NCBI GenBank assembly: GCA_910587755.1 | Contig: CAJUNZ010000010.1 | Location: forward strand, 1 to 48,175 | From: an uncultured Acetatifactor sp. | GTDB lineage: Bacteria > Bacillota > Clostridia > Lachnospirales > Lachnospiraceae | Direction of reading: 5' to 3' | Length of the DNA stretch: 48,175 bases | Part shown: positions 1 through 7,725 of the stretch, in pieces | Layout: every line of letters begins with the position of its first letter | Numbering within the stretch: the first letter of the stretch is position 1 | The notes under the pieces: model-generated | Told to the model about the DNA's origin: nothing | Database searches by the model: none | What the model saw: only the letters and a program-made list of their open reading frames with translations | Position numbers and translations under genes: made by a program

Positions 1-668
1 GCCCACAAAGTTCTGTTCTTTATGGAATAGTGTTTGTATGCGAACGTGTCGCACAATCCCAGAAAACTTCCCTCTTCCAGTCCCCCTTCAGGGTGGCCGA
101 TAAGCCATTTGTTCACCGCTGCCAGAAGGGCATCTTCATTGACACCGTTTTCCCCGGCTGTGTTCTCTGCATGACATCCTTTCAGAGGAAAATTTGTCCC
201 CCTGGGCAGCACCACAGCCACCTGGAAACCTCCCTCTTTCACATGGCAGGGCGCATAGTGCAGAGTCGTAGCATACAGCTCCACCGCCGCCCCCTCAGGC
301 ACCAAAAACGCCTCCACCAGGGCTGTGTCGTAGGTATGGTCTTCTTCCACATCTACAAGCAGTCCCAGCATCAAAACCGCATCTGAAGCCGCCACATTGA
401 TCTCGGAATCCCTGTGGTATTCCAAAGCATTGAGCATGGTATTATGCCCGTTGCAGTACCCGATCTGAACCGGCATCTCCCCATAAGCCACCCTGGAAAT
501 TGTCTCCATTACAGGCAGGCCCTCCAGCTCCGCCACTGAGGGCTCATATGTCACACCCTCCGGAACCGGCGTCTTTTTCAATGCCTCTGTCAGCTCTGAG
601 AAGTCTATGTTGTCAATTACCCTGCCATACTTTTTAAAAGCCGGATCTGTGATTTTTAATAATTTCAT
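1..668 (-). CDS. DUF4867 family protein (3' end outside window)
   Basis: The frame opens at an ATG at 668 and stays open to the window edge, so about 222 residues of the N-terminal part are visible and the stop is missing. The start has a good ribosome site (AGGAGAGA, about 678). The protein begins MKLLKITDPAFKKYGRVID and contains IGYCNGHN, ALEYHRDSEINVAA and LYATTLHYAPC, which I recognise as the DUF4867 pattern. The family has a cupin-like character and is of unknown or possibly sugar-related function. The gene lies downstream of the secretion operon terminator and of a broken nuclease gene, on the same strand, so it is probably its own transcription unit. The function is not established. 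Confidence 0.85.
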   Translation of the reverse strand, partial: MKLLKITDPAFKKYGRVIDNIDFSELTEALKKTPVPEGVTYEPSVAELEGLPVMETISRVAYGEMPVQIGYCNGHNTMLNALEYHRDSEINVAASDAVLMLGLLVDVEEDHTYDTALVEAFLVPEGAAVELYATTLHYAPCHVKEGGFQVAVVLPRGTNFPLKGCHAENTAGENGVNEDALLAAVNKWLIGHPEGGLEEGSFLGLCDTFAYKHYSIKNRTLW

Positions 669-813
669 TGGCCGTCTCTCCTGTTTTTGTCCCATCTCTT
701 TTACCTCTTTATTCTTGAACCATATTACACACAAGACACCACTGCCAGATACTTCCTTATTATAGCACAGATACAAGAACGTGAAAACAGCAAGTTTTAT
801 TTATGCCATCTAC

Positions 814-1193
814 TCAGCCCACCAACACTGTCTTCCCCTCAAAAGCAAACCCATAATGCCGAATCCGCTTCCTGGAAATTCCTCTGGCCTCCAGCTCCGT
901 GTCATATCCCTTCTCTTCTATCTGCCGGAGTGCGGCGGCCGCCGTATCCGCCAGGGTTCCCTCATCCTCCGGATCCCGCACCTTGAATTCCAGCACAAAG
1001 GCAGGATCTTCTGCCCTCAGAGGCTCCAGCATCACATCATATCTCCCCAGGCCGCTCTCACGATTGGAAGTAATACGATACCTGTCCGCCAAATCTACCA
1101 TCAGGCCAAGTACAAAACCGTGATAGAAGTGTTCAGGTCATTGACGCCTCATATTTCCTCTATGGCGCTGACCACTGCCTCGCCCGTCGCCAG
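814..1193 (-). pseudogene. C-terminal remnant of an AAA-ATPase/PD-(D/E)XK (DUF1703-type) protein
   Basis: An open stretch from about 1137 to 814 reads FYHGFVLGLMVDLADRY, then SNRESGLGRYDVML, AFVLEFKV, and a tail ending GISRKRIRHYGFAFEGK. This is the typical C-terminal nuclease-like domain (D...ExK-type) of the very common AAA-ATPase-like/DUF1703 family, which is normally over 500 residues long. Upstream the frame is closed by a TGA at 1140-1138. A second family-like piece (LATGEAVVSAIEEI) lies in another frame and ends at a TGA at 1151-1149. The ATPase half is absent. I read it as a decayed gene. A remnant of the N-terminal and middle part of the same family lies at 46232-46448. Confidence 0.7.
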
Positions 1194-1280
1194 CAATTAA
1201 AGTTTATGCCAGAGATAGAGAAAAGTCAAGGCGCTGCAGCAAGGAACTCTTCCTGCATGTAAGTCTATCTTTTGAAATAA

Positions 1281-1309
1281 AGACCGATATGGCAAAGCCA
1301 CATCGGTCT
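1281..1309 (-). terminator. Intrinsic terminator of the type VII operon
   Basis: Read on the minus strand, a 13-bp stem (AGACCGATGTGGC with GCCATATCGGTCT, one G-U pair) encloses a three-base loop and is followed by TTTATTTC. It lies 12 bases past the stop of the last DUF4176 gene (1322), in the right place to end the long secretion operon. Confidence 0.8.
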
Positions 1310-1321
1310 CCAAAATACCTT

Positions 1322-1633
1322 TTATTTTTTCTCAAGTTCTTCTATCTCATCTTCCCTGGCTCTTTCTTCCAGAATTATCTTCAGTTTTTCACGGAATTCA
1401 AACTGTACCTCATCCTGAAATCCCACTGCATAAATATGCTCAATATCGTCATGGTCAAATACCGCCGTAACTTCCGAACCCACATATCCCTCCGGATAAG
1501 TACAACCGCAATAATCATATACCTTGTTACTGTCACCATCCCTCAGATATTTCGCATAACCCAAAATCATCAGGCGTTTCTCACCGCCGTACAATGATAC
1601 CACCGAGCCCACCGGCAATGTCCGCTCAAACAT
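1322..1633 (-). CDS. DUF4176 family protein, distal type VII operon gene
   Basis: A protein of 103 residues. It starts MFERTLPVGSVVSLYGGEKR and contains LMILGYAKY and AVFDHDDIEHIYAVGFQDE, the DUF4176 pattern (LPVGSVV..L.GG...LMI.GY). DUF4176 proteins are known from type VII (LXG/WXG) loci of Firmicutes, where accessory, chaperone or immunity roles have been proposed; none is proved here. I chose the ATG at 1633 over the in-frame ATG at 1675 because it has GGGAGGGGG just upstream. It overlaps the stop of the preceding DUF4176 gene by eight bases, which suggests coupled translation. It is the last gene before the terminator at 1281-1309. The C-terminal 25 residues are charged and helix-like. 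Confidence 0.85.
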   Translation of the reverse strand: MFERTLPVGSVVSLYGGEKRLMILGYAKYLRDGDSNKVYDYCGCTYPEGYVGSEVTAVFDHDDIEHIYAVGFQDEVQFEFREKLKIILEERAREDEIEELEKK

Positions 1634-1985
1634 GATTCTCTTCCCCCTCCCGCCCTTGATTTCCATTTTCCGCACCAGAAACCGCTGCCTTCATGTCATC
1701 AATCTCCGCCAGCTTACCGGCCACTTCTCTCAGATGGTTCATAAAGGCAAAGCACTCTCCATCCTGATACCCTATCGCCAATACCTGCTCAATCTGTGTG
1801 TGGTCAAAGGTGTAAACTTCATTCTCATCCCTCAGTCCGATAGGATATACGAAACCGGAATAATCCCATGTATACCCCGGCATATCGACATTTTCCGCCA
1901 AATATCCGGAAATGACAGTGGCAGCTGTTGAATTCTTCAGAACCACCACGGTTCCAATCGGGAAATAACTAATATCTCTCGTCAT
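1626..1985 (-). CDS. DUF4176 family protein
   Basis: A protein of 119 residues. It starts MTRDISYFPIGTVVVLKNST and contains VISGYLAENV, WDYSGFVYPIGL and YTFDHTQIEQVLAIGYQDGE. It is clearly a paralogue of the next gene (shared GTVV/GSVV, DHxxIE and GFQD/GYQD blocks), so the operon carries two tandem DUF4176 genes. The start at 1985 is preceded by AAAGGAACATAAC, a better site than the in-frame ATG at 2006. It follows the large candidate effector gene (2052-3281). That order, effector then small soluble acidic proteins, fits immunity or chaperone partners, but this is inference from position only. Confidence 0.85.
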   Translation of the reverse strand: MTRDISYFPIGTVVVLKNSTAATVISGYLAENVDMPGYTWDYSGFVYPIGLRDENEVYTFDHTQIEQVLAIGYQDGECFAFMNHLREVAGKLAEIDDMKAAVSGAENGNQGREGEENHV

Positions 1986-2051
1986 GTTATGTTCCTTTCT
2001 AAGCATTTACTTTTTCATTATATTTTACGATGAATGCAGAAAAATATCTAC

Positions 2052-3281
2052 CTATTTTATCCAGCCGGTAAATTTATTCCAAACGGACTTTGCGGTACCG
2101 CACACCGTATCCACCATCCCCCCTATATCCACCTCCAGTTTCACACTGGCGCCAACCCATAAAGCTGCGCCCGCATCCAAACTGAGCTTTCCATCTTTGA
2201 ATCCGCCTTCCAAATGTGCTCCTATTCCCATATTCACAGAGCCCTTTACCCCCACATCCCCTCCCAAAATTTTTACGCCCAATTTGCCTGACAGTTCCCC
2301 TGCCAACGCCTCTGCAGATAATTTGACATGGGCAGTGGGATTCAGTTTTCCGTCACCATCCCGAAGTCCCACCACTCCGCTGAATTTTGCCTCCACCTTT
2401 CCGGCGGTTGCCTCCCCTTTGGCATAAGCTCCAAAGTTGGAATCTCCCCACTGTTCTTCGAGCTTCAATGTAAGCGCGGAAAGGGTATAGCCCAACTCAG
2501 CCCCTGCAGCAAGCCGCAGTTTTTTCTCTCCGGTTGATGAATCCGTACAATATAATCCTCCATAAAGTTCAGCGGATTTTTCACGTTTGAGGACATCAAA
2601 CTGATAACTCAAATGTGTGCCGTCTTTGTCACCTACGGAACCTTCACTCTGGAACAATGACTTCGTATTTTCCCATTTTCCCTCTATTATTTTAAAGGGC
2701 TTTATATCGCTTTGACTCAGTTCATCCTTCTTGTTGTTTACGGATACAAAGTTTTTTTCATGCTCCGGCTCGGTTTTATGAATTTTTTTTTGTATGGTAC
2801 CGAACTTAATCTCCGTCTCGTTTTTCTCATCTAGGGCCCTGTCCCCATATATCAGCTTGTCTACCAGTGGGCCAATCTGAGTACCAGGGACAGGAACTCC
2901 TATTCCAAGACTGGGCACAACAGGACTCAATAAAAGAGGGGACAGTGACAGAATATCCTTGATCCTGTCCCACAATGTATCCATTTGTTTTTCGTACTGG
3001 GGTATGCTCGCTCCCGCCAGGCGGCTTTCTGAGGCTTCATATGTATTCACGATATTGTTCAGTGTTGAGGATGCCCTGTAAATTCCCCTGTACTGCATCT
3101 CAGTATTATCTCCGGCCGTCTTCAGGCGCTGCCTTATCCTTTCTTTCTGTGCCACCTCAAAACTCAGTCTCCCCCGGATCTTCAGAATCTCCTCCTCGAG
3201 ATCATTCATTTTTTTTGCTATATCGCTCATGTCCTGCGCGGCTGACCGGACTCTTTGAGGTTTCATTTTAAACTCACTCAT
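2052..3281 (-). CDS. Candidate type VII secreted effector (WXG/LXG-like N-terminus, glycine-rich C-terminus)
   Basis: A protein of 409 residues with no signal peptide. Residues 1-95 are two long amphipathic helices of the WXG100/LXG style, ending NTYEASESRLAG, which contains a YxxxE motif like the known type VII secretion signal. Residues 100-140 are hydrophobic and proline-rich (SLSPLLLSPVVPSLGIGVPV). The middle (about 155-220) is charged. Residues 225-390 are a run of short alternating strands rich in Gly, Ala and Lys (AGAELGYTL, KLSAEALAGELSGKLG, GVKGSVNMGIGAHLEG, LDAGAALWVGASVKLEV), which could form a membrane-active or beta-rich structure. It lies between the PP2C and DUF4176 genes of the operon. 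I do not recognise a catalytic domain; a toxin role is inference from layout. Confidence 0.7.
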   Translation of the reverse strand: MSEFKMKPQRVRSAAQDMSDIAKKMNDLEEEILKIRGRLSFEVAQKERIRQRLKTAGDNTEMQYRGIYRASSTLNNIVNTYEASESRLAGASIPQYEKQMDTLWDRIKDILSLSPLLLSPVVPSLGIGVPVPGTQIGPLVDKLIYGDRALDEKNETEIKFGTIQKKIHKTEPEHEKNFVSVNNKKDELSQSDIKPFKIIEGKWENTKSLFQSEGSVGDKDGTHLSYQFDVLKREKSAELYGGLYCTDSSTGEKKLRLAAGAELGYTLSALTLKLEEQWGDSNFGAYAKGEATAGKVEAKFSGVVGLRDGDGKLNPTAHVKLSAEALAGELSGKLGVKILGGDVGVKGSVNMGIGAHLEGGFKDGKLSLDAGAALWVGASVKLEVDIGGMVDTVCGTAKSVWNKFTGWIK

Positions 3282-3388
3282 ACCACCGCCACCTTTCTCT
3301 CACGATTCCATCAATCTTTTGCATCTGACATAAACCATCCCTCACAACAGTCCAGACAGGGCGCTGAACTGCTGCCATCTCTCAAAGT

Positions 3389-4147
3389 TCAGTTCTCAGC
3401 CAGAACCAAAACCAATGACAGATTGTCCCCCGCTCCGTTTTTGAGCACCTGTCTCCAGATTCCCTGTGACATAAGATCCAGTTTCTTTGATTTCATTGCC
3501 GAAAGGGATAACTTTTTTATGACCTCTTCCGAACAATATTTATAAATACCGTCGCTACACAGAATAAACATATTTTTTCCCTTGCACTGACCACACTGTA
3601 CGGAACATTGAAATTCCGGCTCTACCCCCACGGCCCTCACCAGAAAGCCAAATTTTTGATCTGTTTCAATCTGCTCTCTGGTCATACCCTGAACATTGGA
3701 TAACTGGTTTTCCCACACATCATCCATTGTCAGCTGAACAAGCTTATTTCCAAAAATTCCAGCCTTTGCCTGATAACAGCGGCTGTCCCCGCAGGAAATC
3801 ACGGCCCAGTCATCTTGTTCCAGCCATAGAGCCACAAGAGTTGACCCGCAGCTGGCTCCGCTTTCCGTGCCGGAATAGATTGTTCCGTTGGCCTCCGCAA
3901 AGACCTCCTGCAATTCCCGGACTGCCGTCAGAAAATCAGGAGGCTTCACGGAATGCTTATACCGGCTCCACCAGTGGGCGGCTTTTTCCTTTATGATTGT
4001 GCTGGCACGCCCTCCGTCCTGGCATCCCCCCATTCCGTCCGCCACCACAAATAACCCCGCCCCATGATCCGTACCGCAAAACAGAGCGTCCTGATTTTCT
4101 TTTCTGATCAGCCCTGTTTCGCTGAATGACGTATATTGAATTTTCAT
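3389..4147 (-). CDS. PP2C-family Ser/Thr protein phosphatase of the type VII operon
   Basis: A protein of 252 residues, the usual size for a stand-alone bacterial PPM/PP2C phosphatase (PrpC/Stp type). The metal-binding motifs are in order: RKENQD (residues 15-20), VADGMGG (35-41), VISCGDSRCYQ, LCSDGIYKY and GAGDNLSLVLV near the end. It should remove phosphate from Ser/Thr, using two or three Mn/Mg ions, in the cytoplasm. Its start shares one base with the stop of the vWA-FHA gene (TAATG), so the two are translationally coupled. The natural opponent is the kinase at 13577-16417 in the same operon, and the substrates may be the FHA proteins and EssC. That pairing is inferred from the operon. 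Confidence 0.93.
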   Translation of the reverse strand: MKIQYTSFSETGLIRKENQDALFCGTDHGAGLFVVADGMGGCQDGGRASTIIKEKAAHWWSRYKHSVKPPDFLTAVRELQEVFAEANGTIYSGTESGASCGSTLVALWLEQDDWAVISCGDSRCYQAKAGIFGNKLVQLTMDDVWENQLSNVQGMTREQIETDQKFGFLVRAVGVEPEFQCSVQCGQCKGKNMFILCSDGIYKYCSEEVIKKLSLSAMKSKKLDLMSQGIWRQVLKNGAGDNLSLVLVLAEN

Positions 4148-5700
4148 TATCGAATTTCAACCCTCATTTGCAGATTGCCCAGTTTCAGCACACAGCCGGT
4201 ATAAATTTCAACGGGACTTCCTATCTTTTTGCCGTCCACAAAGGTGCCGTTGCTGCGGCTTAAATTTTCCACATATACCTTCCCGTCGGAAGTATAGATC
4301 CGGCAGTGTTTTCCTGATACGGTCTCCTCATAGTTCAGGCAGATCCGGCAGTCCCTGTCATACCCCACCAGCAGGGACGTATCCAGGGATACCTCAAATC
4401 TCTTGATGGGGTTCGCCACATCTTCCAGTATCAGGGTGCGGGCGGCCTCCTGCCCCCACACAAATTTGGTGGAACGCTGCCCTGAATCCTTATCGCCCCC
4501 GACCATCTGTGTCTCACGCTTCCTTGTACTTTCTCCCCCGCCCGAACTATCCCCTGACGCATTATTGCGGGGACCGGCGGACACGAAATCTTCTTTCTTC
4601 CGGCCCGCCCATCTCACAGTCAGCACTCCAAAGACCACACCGGCCATGAGCAGGACGCCTCCGCCCACTGCCAGGACAAGGGTCAGTCCTGCCGGAAATG
4701 TGGGTTCCGCCGGCTCCGGGACAGGTTCCGCTGTGGGAGAAGGCGTTTCTTCTAATACCTCCGGAACCGGCGTCTCCACAACCTCCTCAACCTTGCCAAA
4801 GGGCATGGTAATCTCTATGGAGCCGGATATTTGCCCTCCTTCCGAGTCCACCCTCAGATGAATTCCCTTGGTGGTTCCATCACAGTCCTTCTCCTGAGGC
4901 GTAACCACGATCTTCAGGGCCTGATTCAGCGAAGAAATGCCGTTTACAATCTCCATATAATCCGAGACATCGTCCAGAAGCCAGGAAGCTCCTCCTGTCA
5001 TCCTGGACAAGGCAAACATATTTTTGAGCTGTTCATTATTCTCTTTATAGGTACACCCCACTGTATAGATGGGGTAGGGCATTTTCTCCAGGGCAGCATA
5101 TAACTCTTCTTTTGTATATCCGATGGATTTATTGTCAACGCCGTCTGAAATAATCACAATACGTCTCAGGGGCGCTTTATTTTCCGTATTATCTTCCTCT
5201 TTTATTTCTGACAGCAGATGATACAGCACATCTGTCAGGTAAGTCTCTTGATTGTTATATGTAATATTGTCCACAGCCTGTTTTACCTGAGCATAGTCAG
5301 AACATTTCTCAACCAGGTAATTGATCTCATCGGAAAACACGGCAATGGTAAACTGTTCCCCATTCATCCGGTTTGCCGCCAGTTCCGACATAACCGCGCT
5401 GATTGTAGGACGGTATTTTTCCACAACGGACAGGGAATTATCCAACAGAATAATAGTCTCGATGGGAACGGTCTCCTGCTCAATAGGATGACTTTCTATC
5501 TTCTCAGCCTCGCTGGTCCCAACCTGACACTGGATTTCACAGCCCTCCCCGGGATTCTGCACATACATGACTATATCTTTTCCTTCCGTGCCGAAGCTTA
5601 AAATCCCATTGGCATCTGCCGCCAGCACTGTATGGGCACAGAAACACAATGCCAGCAAACATCCGATCATACATCCGCTCCAAGCTTTTCGCATAAACAT
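4147..5700 (-). CDS. Membrane protein with extracytoplasmic vWA domain and cytoplasmic FHA domain
   Basis: A protein of 517 residues. A signal peptide (hydrophobic residues 10-27, ending VLAADA) precedes a von Willebrand A domain (about 80-265) with an intact MIDAS: DNSLS at 87-91, the TDVL threonine, and ISDGVD. A proline/glutamate-rich linker leads to one membrane helix (about 345-372, LTLVLAVGGGVLLMAGVVFG). The C-terminal 80 residues form an FHA domain (LLVGYDRDCRI, VSGKHCRI, NLSRSNGTFVDGKKI) that should bind phosphothreonine in the cytoplasm. The start at 5700 has AGAGGATCTGTAA before it. It follows the WXG100 genes and abuts the phosphatase gene. It may link a surface ligand to the kinase/FHA system; that is inference. 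Confidence 0.9.
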   Translation of the reverse strand: MFMRKAWSGCMIGCLLALCFCAHTVLAADANGILSFGTEGKDIVMYVQNPGEGCEIQCQVGTSEAEKIESHPIEQETVPIETIILLDNSLSVVEKYRPTISAVMSELAANRMNGEQFTIAVFSDEINYLVEKCSDYAQVKQAVDNITYNNQETYLTDVLYHLLSEIKEEDNTENKAPLRRIVIISDGVDNKSIGYTKEELYAALEKMPYPIYTVGCTYKENNEQLKNMFALSRMTGGASWLLDDVSDYMEIVNGISSLNQALKIVVTPQEKDCDGTTKGIHLRVDSEGGQISGSIEITMPFGKVEEVVETPVPEVLEETPSPTAEPVPEPAEPTFPAGLTLVLAVGGGVLLMAGVVFGVLTVRWAGRKKEDFVSAGPRNNASGDSSGGGESTRKRETQMVGGDKDSGQRSTKFVWGQEAARTLILEDVANPIKRFEVSLDTSLLVGYDRDCRICLNYEETVSGKHCRIYTSDGKVYVENLSRSNGTFVDGKKIGSPVEIYTGCVLKLGNLQMRVEIR

Positions 5701-5778
5701 TTACAGATCCTCTCAGGGCCCCGCCCCGTGAGCTTTCAGACAGAGGCAGGGCCTTCTCTCCTAATGTGGTTTTCAGGT

Positions 5779-5833
5779 AACAGTTCAGACAGCCCCTGCA
5801 GCGAAGACAAAACTGCGGCCTGCCTGAACTGTT
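5779..5833 (-). other. Intra-operon stem-loop between the last WXG100 gene and the vWA-FHA gene
   Basis: AACAGTTCAG (5779-5788) and CTGAACTGTT (5824-5833) form a perfect 10-bp stem around a G+C-rich loop, directly after the stop of the WXG100 gene at 5840. No run of U follows on the minus strand, so it is not a strong intrinsic terminator. It could be a partial terminator or an RNA-stabilising hairpin that keeps WXG100 transcripts above the level of the membrane-protein genes downstream. Confidence 0.5.
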
Positions 5834-5839
5834 TCATTT

Positions 5840-6151
5840 TCAGATATAGTCCGTCCTCAATGCCTTATTGGACTGTACATTCTTCAGCTCGATGCTCTCA
5901 AAGTTCGACGCTATCTCCTGCAGGTCTTTTACATGTTCCGCAATCTTTCTGCCGATCTGGTTCATATCCTCCTGCAGACGGCCGAACTGCTGAATATAGG
6001 CCGTGGCGGCATCCCCTTCAAATGCGCTCTTCAAAGAATTCACCTTCGTCATCATGGCATCCGTGGTAGATTTCACTGTCCGGCTGCTCTGCTCAAAGGA
6101 GCCCGCGGTATTTTTCAGCTCCTGGGGTGTTACCATCAATTCATCCTGCAT
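5840..6151 (-). CDS. WXG100-like protein (degenerate WXG motif), C-terminus LRTDYI
   Basis: A protein of 103 residues with no signal peptide, two long helices and a central turn, as expected for WXG100/ESAT-6 secreted helical hairpins. The turn reads SAFEGDAATAY, so the tryptophan of W-x-G is replaced by phenylalanine while the glycine is kept. The C-terminus (NFESIELKN, then LRTDYI) closely resembles that of the neighbour at 6901-7383, including the last six residues, and may be a shared secretion or recognition tail. The start follows AGGAGG with good spacing. It is the last of five tandem WXG-like genes downstream of essC and yukD. It is probably a substrate or partner of EssC. Confidence 0.85.
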   Translation of the reverse strand: MQDELMVTPQELKNTAGSFEQSSRTVKSTTDAMMTKVNSLKSAFEGDAATAYIQQFGRLQEDMNQIGRKIAEHVKDLQEIASNFESIELKNVQSNKALRTDYI

Positions 6152-6177
6152 ACTCTCTGCCTCCTCCTGTCAATGGT

Positions 6178-6477
6178 TTACGCCTTCCTCACATTGGCAA
6201 TGCTCGTATTCTTGTTCTCCACCTGGTCATACTCGTCCGCATTCTGGCGCAGGATACGGATAAAATCCGAAATCCCCTTGTAAAACTCGTCAAACTTTGT
6301 CGCGTCATTCTGAAATGCCTTGTCAAAGGCATTGCGGGAGTCGCCCTTCCACTGTCTGCCCAGAGTGGTATTGAATTCCCGGAGCCTGGTCACTTCATTC
6401 TTAAACTTGTTGTTCAAGGTTTCCAGCTCATCCGCCCTGCTTCTGAGGGTTCTGGGGGTTACTCTGATTTTTGCCAT
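6178..6477 (-). CDS. WXG100 family protein
   Basis: A protein of 99 residues and the most canonical WXG100 protein here. A first helix is followed by GRQWKGDSRNAF (W-K-G turn) and a second helix ending in ADEYDQVENKN, which contains a YxxxE secretion motif. It starts MAKIRVTPRTL, which resembles EsxA-type N-termini, and has AGGAGGATGTAACC upstream. It should be secreted as a dimer, alone or with a sister protein, by EssC. It lies 26 bases upstream of the next WXG gene in the operon. Confidence 0.9.
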   Translation of the reverse strand: MAKIRVTPRTLRSRADELETLNNKFKNEVTRLREFNTTLGRQWKGDSRNAFDKAFQNDATKFDEFYKGISDFIRILRQNADEYDQVENKNTSIANVRKA

Positions 6478-6574
6478 GGTTACATCCTCCTCTTTTATTC
6501 AGGCTTTATAAGAAAACAGCGCTGTCATGATTATGAAACTCTGTCATAATGCAGCCCTTTATGACCTTTTTCTC

Positions 6575-6889
6575 CTACCTGCCGCCCATACCCGACACAA
6601 TATCACAGGCCTGCCTTTCGGCATCGTAAATTTTTTTGGCTATTCTCCGGATATCACTCGCAATGTCGTTCAGGCTTTCGGCTGTCTTCTCAATCTCTCC
6701 CTGGATTTTCTGTTCTTTCGTAAGAAACATCCTTGAATTCGCTCCCATCCATACGGACGCCAGCTCATTCATGGAATTCTCCAGCCTGTTCCTGGACAGC
6801 TTCCTCATCTCAGAGGCAATCTTGTCAATCTTATCCGCATCATCCTTTGCTTTCGCAAAATCCATCTTAATCCGCGCTATGCTTTTCAT
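6575..6889 (-). CDS. WXG100-like protein
   Basis: A protein of 104 residues, almost all helical, with the turn LASVWMGANSRMF carrying a W-M-G motif. The N-terminus is lysine- and aspartate-rich (DFAKAKDDADKIDKIAS), and the C-terminus ends IYDAERQACDIVSGMGGR without a clean YxxxD/E motif, so it may need a partner for export. The start follows GGAGG, which begins right after the stop of the upstream gene at 6901. An A+T-rich space of about 97 bases separates it from the next WXG gene. Its function is inferred from fold and neighbourhood. Confidence 0.85.
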   Translation of the reverse strand: MKSIARIKMDFAKAKDDADKIDKIASEMRKLSRNRLENSMNELASVWMGANSRMFLTKEQKIQGEIEKTAESLNDIASDIRRIAKKIYDAERQACDIVSGMGGR

Positions 6890-6900
6890 CCTGCCGCCTC

Positions 6901-7383
6901 CTAGATATAGTCGGTGCGAAGCTGCCGATTCACATCCCTGAGTCCGTGCTCCGCCACTTCAAAATTATTGGCCATCAGCTTCAGATCTTCGGGATGCTCT
7001 TTCAGCCTGGTCAGGATAAATATAATGTTATCTTTTTCGTTCTGAAACATTTTCCGATGGTAATCCCCTGCCTCCCCCACCCAGTAAGCGGAGGTTCTGT
7101 CCATGATATGCTGTAACTCGTCAAAGGTACTTTCCACATCGGAAATCGCGGAACTCACCGTCTCCGCCTTGGCAATCATCCTACCTGTGTCAACCAAAAT
7201 ACTGGTTCCCTGTAATCTGTCCCGCGCAGCTTGTATCGCCCCCATCACTCCAGAAGTCAAAATGCCGCCGCCCATTCCGGCGATACCCGCTGCTCCGGAC
7301 GCTCCCTGCACCGCCGCTCCTGCGGCCAGGCCCGCTGCTCCGGACGCTCCCTGCGCCAGAATGCCGCCATCTGTCCATGCCAT
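6901..7383 (-). CDS. WXG100-like protein with glycine/alanine-rich N-terminal extension
   Basis: A protein of 160 residues, longer than a normal WXG100 protein. Residues 1-45 are a flexible Gly/Ala stretch with a direct repeat (QGASGAAG twice, 15 residues apart). Residues 60-160 form the usual two helices around RTSAYWVGEAGDYHR (W-V-G). The C-terminus reads NFEVAEHGL and then NRQLRTDYI; the last six residues are identical to those of the WXG-like protein at 5840-6151. The start follows AGGAGGGAAGAGA. The extension could be a linker, a membrane-contacting part or a secretion-related tail; I cannot tell which. The DNA under the repeat (7286-7354) is a 24-bp direct repeat, so the length may vary between strains. 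Confidence 0.85.
   Translation of the reverse strand: MAWTDGGILAQGASGAAGLAAGAAVQGASGAAGIAGMGGGILTSGVMGAIQAARDRLQGTSILVDTGRMIAKAETVSSAISDVESTFDELQHIMDRTSAYWVGEAGDYHRKMFQNEKDNIIFILTRLKEHPEDLKLMANNFEVAEHGLRDVNRQLRTDYI
7286..7354. repeat. 24-bp direct repeat with 45-bp period inside a WXG gene
   Basis: The 24-bp string beginning CCCGCTGCTCCGGACGCT occurs at 7286-7309 and again at 7331-7354. It codes the repeated GASGAAG segment of the Gly/Ala-rich N-terminus of the protein at 6901-7383. The period is 15 codons, so gain or loss of a unit would keep the reading frame. Confidence 0.85.
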
Positions 7384-7394
7384 TCTCTTCCCTC

Positions 7395-7706
7395 CTATAC
7401 TCTTAACGCGACAATCATCTCTTTTACCCTATTGTCGCAAAGATCATATTCTGTTTTTGCATGTTCCATTGCCTGGATCATTTCCCGGATTGTCTTACAC
7501 ATATTTTCCAGACAGCCGCAGTCTGTCTGAAACTGTATGTTGAATGCCTGATTGGAGGGCCCCTGCCACATGGTGTTCAACTCCTGGATTTCCTGAGTCA
7601 TTTTTCTCCTGCCACTTTCCAGTCTGGTCAGTAAGCTTTCCAGCCGTCCTATGTCTCTGGACAGAATCGCTGTGTCCACTGCAATTTCTTTCACTGCCAA
7701 TTTCAT
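7395..7706 (-). CDS. WXG100 family protein, first WXG gene after yukD
   Basis: A protein of 103 residues. Two helices flank LNTMWQGPSNQAF (W-Q-G), and the end EYDLCDNRVKE gives a YxxxD motif, so both type VII export features are present. I chose the ATG at 7706; a GTG at 7709 is directly in front of it, and the GAGGGGG upstream could serve either. The protein has cysteines in the second helix (CGCLENMC), uncommon in WXG100 proteins, which might make disulphides outside the cell. It lies 19 bases after the yukD stop. Confidence 0.9.
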   Translation of the reverse strand: MKLAVKEIAVDTAILSRDIGRLESLLTRLESGRRKMTQEIQELNTMWQGPSNQAFNIQFQTDCGCLENMCKTIREMIQAMEHAKTEYDLCDNRVKEMIVALRV

Positions 7707-7725
7707 CACCCCCTCGGATTCCGGA

